64,000 nucleotides of DNA from Ophiura sarsii. Taxonomy: Eukaryota > Echinodermata > Ophiuroidea > Amphilepidida > Ophiuridae. The stretch is taken from contig CM069447.1 in the NCBI GenBank assembly GCA_035610835.1, positions 60,023,048 through 60,087,047 on the forward strand. Direction: 5' to 3'. Made by a program: the position numbers and the translations under genes. The first letter of the stretch is position 1. Each line of letters opens with the position of its first letter. The notes under the pieces were generated by a model. It was not told the origin of the DNA, ran no database searches, and saw only the letters and a program-made list of their open reading frames with translations. Below, one piece after another: positions 56,463-64,000 of the stretch.

Positions 56463-56545
56463 GTATTCCCCCTTCCCCCTGATCAATGTTGAATCCCACA
56501 GGGCCTCGCAACATTGATCGGTGTGGAAGGGGGAGGGATATGAGT
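56463..56545. repeat. Hairpin around CAACATTGATC
   Basis: TATTCCCCCTTCCCCCTGAT and CAATGTTG face CAACATTGATCGG and GGAAGGGGGAGGGATA. Short palindromic repeat. Confidence 0.8.
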
Positions 56546-56676
56546 AAGGGGATACTTCAGGCTACCAGAAACAAGTTTTGATTTTCACGTGACTCAAATA
56601 GCGTGCCTGTTATGGTCCAATAAGCATGGCAATTAGGGTCAGTGTTCGAACACCTTTTTTCTATGATTGTATATAG

Positions 56677-57371
56677 TATTTGTGTGTTTTGTTTAGTTAT
56701 GTGTTTGCCAAGAGTAAACCGTCTAGCTGTCATACCCGTTCTATATATTGAATGTTTCTATCTTGATTATTATTATACTCTGGAAACTAGGTCAACGTAG
56801 TCAATGCTGCATTGTTTTTTAAATAAAGAACGCCTTGAAATATTAAACTTCACTGGGGAACGTTTGTAGCCGGTCGAAGCCGACATAACTATCATCATAT
56901 TAACACAATAATGGTGAGTTAAAATTCGCAATGTAAAATGTATTTTATTGTAAAAAGGACAATCACCTCAAATCCACGATCTCAAGTGTTCATCGTCGTC
57001 ACTCTATATCATTTTCAAATTGTTCAAAAGATCAATAGTTCTTAACTATGTTAACAAGATTTCCGTGCATTTAATGCCGGGCGTTACATTTTGTGATCAA
57101 TTAATAATACAGAAATGAGGTTTGAAGTAATCAGCGGAATTTGTTTCTTCGTTTTCTGGACTCCCTGTATAATATAATCGGGCAATTTGAATGAATTGTT
57201 CCTTTCTACCAGGAAAGTATGTTTATAAACTTCACTTAAGTATTTCTTTTGAACAAATACAACGTTTAAATTGTTTTCATAAACTGTACACATAATACCA
57301 TGCCATGGAATTATATTTGACTAGGGGCCCTACTTTTGACTTCTCAAACCTGGAGATCAATTATTATTTAA
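56677..57371. repeat. Segmental duplication copy B, part 3
   Basis: Homologue of 42748-43515. With 45796-47080 it brackets the Tc1 remnant and the RAG1-like transposon, which therefore lie inside copy B. Confidence 0.95.
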
Positions 57372-57659
57372 ATACACTACGTATAAGCTAGGAAGCATGC
57401 AGTATTGCAGTAAATTACATTTCATTGTAATTTTTTATTTATTTTTAGCCTACCTAGCAGGGTTTTCTCTAAGCTTTTTCCTGAAGGGGTAAAAAAAGAA
57501 AACCCTTTAATGATTTTAAACATGTATCTGAAGGGGTAAACTATTTTCTGAAGGGGTACATTTTAATTTGTTGTCATTCTATAACTTATTAAGTAGGGAA
57601 ATAAGTAGCCTAAGTATATTTTTAGTAATAAAAAGTGAACTATAGAAGTATAGGTTTTT
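57372..57659. repeat. CTGAAGGGGTA triplet and AT-rich DNA
   Basis: CTGAAGGGGTAAA-type words at about 57481, 57530 and 57550. No gene. Confidence 0.5.
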
Positions 57660-57930
57660 CCCATGGGCGGCGCCAGGGTATTTTAATAGGGGGGAAGTAT
57701 TGACCGTCCAAAAATTATGATAAATTGTAAATGCGGTAGCGCGGACAGGGTGGAGTCTGAGGGGATGTGCCCCTCCCCCCCCCCCCCCCCCCCCCCCCCT
57801 CAGCGTTCGATTTTTTCCCCAATTTTCAAACCCATTTGGTGTGAACTTTTGATAGATTTTTGGTTGAAAAGCCATCACTTAATTTCCAATAAATATTGGC
57901 GTTTTATCCAAATTAGACAGCTATTTCGTT
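57660..57930. repeat. Inverted relative of the 59640-60200 array
   Basis: GGGCGGCGCCAGGGT, poly-C at 57774-57799, then AATTTTCAAACCCATTTGGT and GAAAAGCCATCACTT, which are complements of words in 59640-60200. Confidence 0.75.
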
Positions 57931-58286
57931 ATATGTGAGAAAGAAGATGTACATATTATACTGATGACATTTTCTAACAATGTTATGTTGAAAAACTGTT
58001 TCGCGGTTGGTAACGGCGAATGGAAGCTTTTTTTAAATACATTTTTATAAATTGTTAACCCGTATAGCAAAATAAAGCTATTTTATGCAGCATTTTTACA
58101 GGATTTTTTGGTTATTTATTTTCCGACCATGATTGTTCATACTATTTTTAGACGTTTCGATTCCCCCGATTGACGCGTCGAAATTTGAATGAATACATTA
58201 TATAAAACCTCTTCATTCCCCCGAATAAGTGTAATCCCTACCCCCACCCGAGTGCTGGGCTGCCTGTTTCCTGAAAACATGCGCGC

Positions 58287-59271
58287 TACTCTCTTAATGT
58301 AAAAGAGTGAAAATGTCACTCCTTGTCCAGAGTGAAGTCATTGTCACTCGTAAAGAGTGATTTTTCACTCGGTGTCGAGTGACTTTTCACTCTGTGCGGT
58401 TGATGAGTTCAGAGTGAAATTATTGTCACTCGAAAAGAGTGATTTTCACTCTGTGTCGAGTGAATTTTCACTCTGTGCGGTTGATGAGTTCAGAGTGAAA
58501 TTATTGTCACTCGAAAAGAGTGATTTTCACTCTGTGTCGAGTGACTTTTCACTCTGTGCGAGTGATCAGTTGTACTAGATTTAAATAATTTGAGAGCCGG
58601 AACACAATCAAATAGAAAAATATTCAAAAACTCAAAATATTCTTTATTTTATTTAATTTAAACATTATTGAAGTGATAATTAATGATGATATCAATCTTA
58701 ATGGTTTCTGCAATAATTTAAAGTCCAAATAATGATTAAATATAAATTACAGTAATGAAACGCGTAAAAACATCATCGATAAAAAAACACCATAGAAAGT
58801 AGATTTAGATACTTTACATATAGAAATATTATGTTGGTATATGATATCATTTCACTACCGAAAGGAAGTGATAATGTAACATAGGTAAATGAGAGCAGTT
58901 GTTTAGTCGAGAAAAGGTAAGTATAGTTTGGATAATGACTCTTTGTTTGTTATTCAAATTTTCTATTGAATTGCAAGTTATTCATGAACACAATTCACTC
59001 TCTAGGAGTGACTGTGCTTCACTCAACGGAAGAGTAAATATCCACTCTTTTAGAGTGAGAATCACTCTTTTCCCACTATTTCTGGGAGTGTATTTCACTC
59101 TTTTATAGAGGGAAAAGTCACTCTTTTCCCACTCTTTTAAGAGTGAAATATTTTCACTCTTTTAGAAGAGTGACTTTCACTCTTCAAGGAGTGATCACTA
59201 GATCCACTCTAACAAAAAGTGAACATTCACTCTAAAAGAGTGAAATTTCACTCTTTAACATTAAGAGAGTA
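58287..59271. mobile_element. 985-bp foldback element built of AGAGTGA repeats
   Basis: Perfect 14-bp TIRs TACTCTCTTAATGT. About 280 bp at each end is filled with AGAGTGA and its complement TCACTCT (for example AAAAGAGTGATTTTCACTC); the left side has a tandem unit of about 70 bp (GGTTGATGAGTTCAGAGTGA). The middle 400 bp is AT-rich without such motifs. No transposase. Confidence 0.9.
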
Positions 59272-59639
59272 AGCGCGTGAATTATTTTCTATATGCTCAG
59301 TTCTGGCTATAATCAATGTATATTTTGGTTTGAGATGGGCTTTTAGAATGATATTTCTCATACTATTTGTATAAGAATTTGGTTTCGATTCCCTCGACTG
59401 ACGCCTTAAAATTTGAAATATATAAAACCTTATATTTCCCCCCGAAATGGGTGTATTTACCCAAATGATAGTCAAATGTTGATTTATCTTCAGTTTTATA
59501 AAAGCGAAATAAAAGTATACGATCAATGACGACAGGAAAGCGATCATAAAGCGAGCGCGTACAAATCTTGAACTCTGACCTCGACGCCTACTGACGATAT
59601 AGCAGTATCCTGCGAACGCCGGACATAAAGGAAATAAAG
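59272..59639. other. Non-coding
   Basis: No gene; nothing recognised. Confidence 0.4.
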
Positions 59640-60200
59640 TGATTGCTTTACAATAAAATATTGCTCAAAAGTACATACCAAATCGCACCAAATGGGTTCG
59701 AAAATTGTAAATAAAATCCAATTCAGACTCCCCCCTCCGTTCGAGCTTTAAAACAATCTATACCTAAATCAAGAAAATATATACGCTCAACTTCTTTCGT
59801 GCATTTATAAAAAACAAAATATTTATTGGAAATGAAGAGGTGGCTTTTCGATAAAATGTTGGTCAAAAGTATACACCAGATCGCACCAAATGAGTTCGAA
59901 AATTGATGTGGGGGGCACATCCCCCCCCCCCCCCCCCCCGTCAGACCCCCTGTTCGAGCTTTTAAACCATCTATACTTAAATCAAGAATATATCAGAGTA
60001 TAATCAGACTTAGTATATTATGCTCAACTTCTTTCATGCATTGAGAAAAAAAAACCAATTATTGGAAATGAAGAGGTGGCTTTTCGATAACATTTTGGTC
60101 AAAAGTATACACCAGATCGCACCAAATGAGTTTGAAAATTGAAAAATTTTCTACTTCTCAGGGGGCACATCCCCCCTCAGACTCCCCCTGTCCGAGCATA
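59640..60200. repeat. Tandem array of about 200-230 bp units
   Basis: Three units share CAAAAGTATACACCAGATCG, CACCAAATGAGTT, GGAAATGAAGAGGTGGCTTT and TGTTCGAGCTTT. Poly-C at 59921-59939 lies in unit 2. Confidence 0.85.
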
Positions 60201-60829
60201 GCATAGCTCGGAGGGCGGTACTGCGCACCGCTTGGATGGTACCAGCACAATTTCATTTTTGTGGGCCCCCATCTAAAATGTTGCTGGATCCTCGCCTGGC
60301 GTTATGTATAGCTCCGAGTGTCTCTTGGCACAGAAAACCTAATTGCTATAATTTTCAAACGGGTCAAGCCAAACGATACTTGCATACGTTCATATTGATT
60401 GGACGACAAGTGTGCCGCTTGGGTATCATTTTGTAACCCACTAACAGCAGCCTGGTGCTGTGACGTCACCAGCGATGGTTTCCAGTTTTCAATACGATAT
60501 AATTTTTCCTTGAGATTCCTTTGTCATTTATCATGTTTATGTTGTCAAATTGATTGCGGAATGACCGATCAGTGACACTGATATGATACCTAGCTCAAGA
60601 TGTAATATCGTATCCTAAAAAGTAAATCAGGGCACATTATATGATATTTACTTCTTTAGTTTAGCACATTTTGTCCATTATTATGCATTGAGAATCTTCC
60701 GTCATATTCTTTCAATGCATTTGTAAAAACCTTTTATTCTGCACATTATGTCACTGAAGCGATATTGGTCGATCAACATTTTTAAAACTAGGAGGTCTCT
60801 TAAACACATTGAAGCTTACACTGCACGAC
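60201..60829. other. Non-coding
   Basis: Contains GCTGTGACGTCACCAGC near 60459. No recognised gene; a 66-codon plus-strand frame (60236-60436) has no known motif. Confidence 0.4.
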
Positions 60830-61120
60830 GCTTAAAGGGGCTGTGCACCTTCAGGTATAGCCTCCGTAAAACTGCCGTCTCTTTTTCATTATTCATTTAA
60901 TCTATATAAAAGTATACATATTTTTGCAGAAAAGGGTTCATGAATCAAACCATGATTATGAAATTGACCGTTTTGGAGAAAATTATTAAAAACACGTTTT
61001 TTGACCCATTTTAGGTTCTGCAAAGATAACTCAAAATATATTTTGTCAAATTTTGTCAAACTAGTTTTATTGTATTCCTAATACAATTCCCTAGGAATCG
61101 GGTTTTTTTTGAAAAACTTT
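60830..61120. repeat. Dispersed repeat, copy of 31672-31960
   Basis: Same orientation and order of words; it abuts the 3' end of the transposase fragment. Confidence 0.9.
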
Positions 61121-61133
61121 AATAATTTTTGAA

Positions 61134-61565
61134 TTATTGACCAAAAAGTACCCTTAACTCCGGCCTTGAACGCAGAGTGTGCCATTTCCACTGGATTGAG
61201 GAACGGTGAATAGGGTGGAAGACGCTTGATGACGCAGTTTTACAAGCGTGGTGGTAGTCCAGCGTTGATATGGGGTCTCGCATTGTCGTAAATGAAAAAG
61301 ACAAAGTCTCCTGCTGGAAACATCTGGACTGCAGCATCGCATGTTTCTTGAAGGAAATCTTCAAAGCTTGCACGAGTTGTCGTGTCCATTCTTATGGTGT
61401 GGTGGACAAGTCCAACTTCATTGGAGATGGCAAATGTGACATTGCAATTATGTCCGCGCTGGTTGTTGACCACACGTCTTACGGGAATTACTCGAGGTGC
61501 TCTTCCATACGAACGGCGGGTCCAAATGTTGTATGCACACTCATCAACATATCGTATATATACTA
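61134..61565 (-). pseudogene. Tc1/IS630-type transposase catalytic fragment
   Basis: The minus strand encodes YVDECAYNIW (first Asp), then VFFIYDNARPH (second Asp) and RLPPYSPFLNPVEMAHSAF (Glu), the DDE_3 order of Tc1/mariner/IS630 transposases; 32 residues separate the second Asp and the Glu. One in-frame TAA at 61242-61240 falls between them. The N-terminal DNA-binding half is missing: the 5' side is cut at about 61565 by an AGAGTGA repeat, and the 3' side runs into the 60830 repeat. Confidence 0.85.
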
Positions 61566-61681
61566 CCTTAATGTAAAAGAGTGAAAATGTCACTCGTTGT
61601 TCAGAGTGAAGTCATTGTCACTCGTAAAGAGTGATTTTTCACTCGGTGTCGAGTGACTTTTCTCTCTGTGCGGTTGATGAA
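61564..61681. repeat. Partial copy of the AGAGTGA element
   Basis: Matches the first about 120 bp of 58287-59271, including CCTTAATGTAAAAGAGTGAA and GTCACTCGTAAAGAGTGATT, and breaks off at GCGGTTGATGA. Confidence 0.9.
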
Positions 61682-61699
61682 GGAGTAACCGACCAATCC

Positions 61700-62172
61700 C
61701 TTAGCATTCATTTTTAATGTTACGCCTTTAAAAACGACGCATTTGATGAGTTAGTGGGGAAAACATTTTTGGTTTATTGACAAATGCCCCAAAATATCTC
61801 CGATTTTTACCGCCTATGCAAACCATCCCGAACAGTGTCTGGTTTTTACCACCTATGGCCAAAAAAACCCTCTCAAACATACAATAAACTCTTTTTGGAA
61901 TATTCATAAATTTACGCTTTTAAGAACGACGCAACATCCTCTATCATGTCATTTCGTAAAGTAGGTAAATGACCCCCCCCCCCCCCCCCCCCCCCCCTAC
62001 CGCCTATCATGCCTATGCAAACCATCCCGAACAATGTCTGGTTTTGACCACATATGCCAACAAACCTCTCAAACATACAAGAAACCCTTTTTTGGAATAT
62101 TCGCTTTTAACATGTTTTAAGAACGACGCAGCATCCGCTGTCACGTCATTTATATAGTAAAGTAGGTAAATG

Positions 62173-62204
<32 letters not shown>

Positions 62205-62475
62205 TTTGGATCAACAAGTTCTGGTTAACTAAAACACTAAACAATATCGGTGTTACTGCCTTTTAAGTCCAACACCCCCGTCCCTCAGATGTAACCTACA
62301 CCTTTCTTAGCCTATACCTCAAACATACAAAGGCCTTATATTAATTTATTCTAAATAAGGGGGAGGCCTTGGAATATTCTTAAATTTACGCTTTTAAGAA
62401 CGACACAACATCCCTGTCATGTCATTTAGTAAAGTAGGTAAATAACCCCCCCCCCCCCCCCCGATCAACAAGTGC
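61700..62475. repeat. Tandem array with embedded poly-C runs
   Basis: Units of about 190-290 bp share TTTTAAGAACGACGCA, ATGTCATTT then AGTAAAGTAGGTAAATGACC running into poly-C (61974, 62175, 62446), and CCATCCCGAACAATGTCTGG. Four partial units. Confidence 0.85.
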
Positions 62476-63149
62476 TGGTTAACTAAAACACTAAACAAAA
62501 CCGGAAAGATAGGGGAGGGCCTTTTTTTACAACGACGCCACACCCCCTCCGGATTTTGTATATCAATTTTCATAGATTATAGATTGAGTTTCTAATACTG
62601 AAATGTCAATGGTTGATGGCCTATTATTATCATGATTATGTATTAATCAACTAACAGTCACTTTCAAGTGTTTTCATAAAACTCTAGGGGTCTTACCCAC
62701 ATAAACATAACATAAAAAAGAGCCTTACCGTTTTCCGTATGCTGCTGAAAGATGCTGGTAATATGAATTTTGCATGAAAACGGCCATATTTATGTGTCAA
62801 TTTAGTAAAATATAAAAATAAAAAACACCTCCATCTTACTTTTCGAAGGTATGTACTACGAAAATGTAGGCCTAGGGACTTTCTTCATGGGCTCGTGTTA
62901 ACAACATTTTGTTTGTTTTTGTTTTACATAATTATTCTCTACCTAAATAAGTTTTCATTTTGTAAACTACATGTATTTAAAGACAGATGCCAAACTTTAA
63001 AAAGGTTTCGAAATTGTTCACCCTGTACATATATAAATGTATTTGAATTTATTTTTAGGAGGGGGACGTGACGCCCAGACCCCTCCCATTTGCGCCACCT
63101 AGAACACATAAGAAATTGACGATAACAGACCAAAATAGGCAATAAGCAA
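62476..63149. other. Non-coding
   Basis: No gene or clear repeat. Confidence 0.4.
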
Positions 63150-63283
63150 ATAGCGAATTAGCTAAATAGCCAATTAGCCAAATAGCCTGATGCCCCGTAG
63201 TTAAAAGGCAATAAGCCTTAGCCATTATAGCGAATTAGCTAAATAGCCAATTAGCCAAATAGCCTGATGCCCCGTAGTTAAAA
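63150..63283. repeat. 57-bp direct duplication of a TAGC-rich unit
   Basis: ATAGCGAATTAGCTAAATAG, CCAATTAGCCAAATAGCC and TGATGCCCCGTAGTTAAAA occur at 63150-63206 and 63228-63283. Each unit is itself made of (A)ATTAGC-like words. Confidence 0.9.
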
Positions 63284-64000
63284 AAAAACCTTTTTCATTC
63301 TGAAATAGTGATATTTTGATAGCGAATTAGCTACATTATCTCCATGTTCGTGGTATTTAGATATTAGGCCTACAGGCCAACAAGCGAATCTGAACCAAAC
63401 AGCACTTATAATGTCCTACAATCCAATACTATGTCTCGTTTCTAAGTCTTGTGATCTCTAGAATGATATAATCTCTTTTCTTGAACTAGTACTAACACAT
63501 TAAGATGATCCGTTCGTACTGTCTAATTATAACCATTAAAATGTTGCATATTAAAAATTCTGTTTTGAACGGTCAACCATTTCATACTAATAATTATATT
63601 TTGATTCGTATTGATTAGTTTTGATTGGGGAATCATGTAATTATGATATGTATATCACGATCGAATCCAACGTTTTTAGATAATAACTTCAACTTGAATA
63701 TCCTAAACTTTACACCAATCCCAATATTTAAGATGTTCAGGCTTTTATTCAAAATACCCCAAATAGTTGTAAAAACTCGGGAGTGATCTCCAAATGTTAT
63801 GGCTAAATACTTGTACGTAGGAGCTATAGTTTTGGATTCAAAGTATATTTATTCCTGGTCAGTTACCTTTTTGAGAAATGTGGAGTCGCTGTCCCTTGAG
63901 TCAATACAAATATTTACACTTACGATTCGTGTGAGTTGGTTCACTAATGCCATATATTCTGGTGAGTTTGGATCCATTAGGGCCGGTATAAACACTGCTC
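63284..64000. other. Non-coding
   Basis: No gene, repeat or RNA recognised up to the window end. Confidence 0.4.

Noticed and set aside
1..64000. CRISPR arrays, bacterial operons or prophage
   Set aside because: Spliceosomal introns, SINE/LINE/MITE content and the absence of dense coding show a eukaryotic nuclear window; the tandem repeats have no spacer structure.

Overview
The window is nuclear DNA of an animal, most likely a marine invertebrate deuterostome such as an echinoderm or hemichordate. This is inference from style: AT-rich non-coding sequence, very many terminal-inverted-repeat (TIR) elements, long poly-G/poly-C runs tied to a TACGCCACTG module, and a RAG1-like transposase with spliceosomal introns. 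No ordinary host gene can be called with confidence. A 100-N assembly gap lies at 26014-26113.

The main feature is a complete-looking 7.1 kb transposon at 48489-55598. Its single minus-strand gene has four exons whose splice phases all agree. The predicted protein (about 872 residues if one frameshift is allowed for) starts with a cysteine-rich and basic region like the non-core N-terminus of RAG1. It continues with a RAG1/Transib-like core in which the candidate residues come in the RAG1 order: Asp, Asp, CxxC, HxxxxH, Glu. The element ends in inverted repeats that begin CAC. Each has a 12-bp outer block and a 13-bp inner block, but the spacer between them is 4 bp at one end and 14 bp at the other, which recalls the 12/23 asymmetry of V(D)J signals. 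A 4-bp direct repeat (TAGC) flanks the element. No RAG2-like partner is visible.

0-14.7 kb: a 1.17-kb tandem duplication, a 17-bp minisatellite split by an insertion, several miniature TIR elements, and a 5.4-kb element with 640-700 bp inverted arms that holds a LINE 3' fragment. 14.7-20.1 kb: a three-exon Harbinger (HARBI1-type) transposase with two in-frame stops; its second intron is filled with other elements. 20-35 kb: nested repeats, the gap, tRNA-like SINE remnants and a Penelope-like GIY-YIG fragment.

35.4-43.5 kb and 45.8-57.4 kb are two diverged collinear copies of one segment. Both keep an 82-nt candidate first exon for a signal-peptide-like sequence. Only the second copy carries the RAG1-like transposon and a recognisable Tc1 transposase remnant. 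Between them lie degenerate minisatellites. 57.4-64 kb: an AGAGTGA-rich foldback element, a broken Tc1/IS630-type transposase, poly-C tandem arrays and short duplications. Almost everything recognisable in the window is mobile DNA or its remains, much of it nested.
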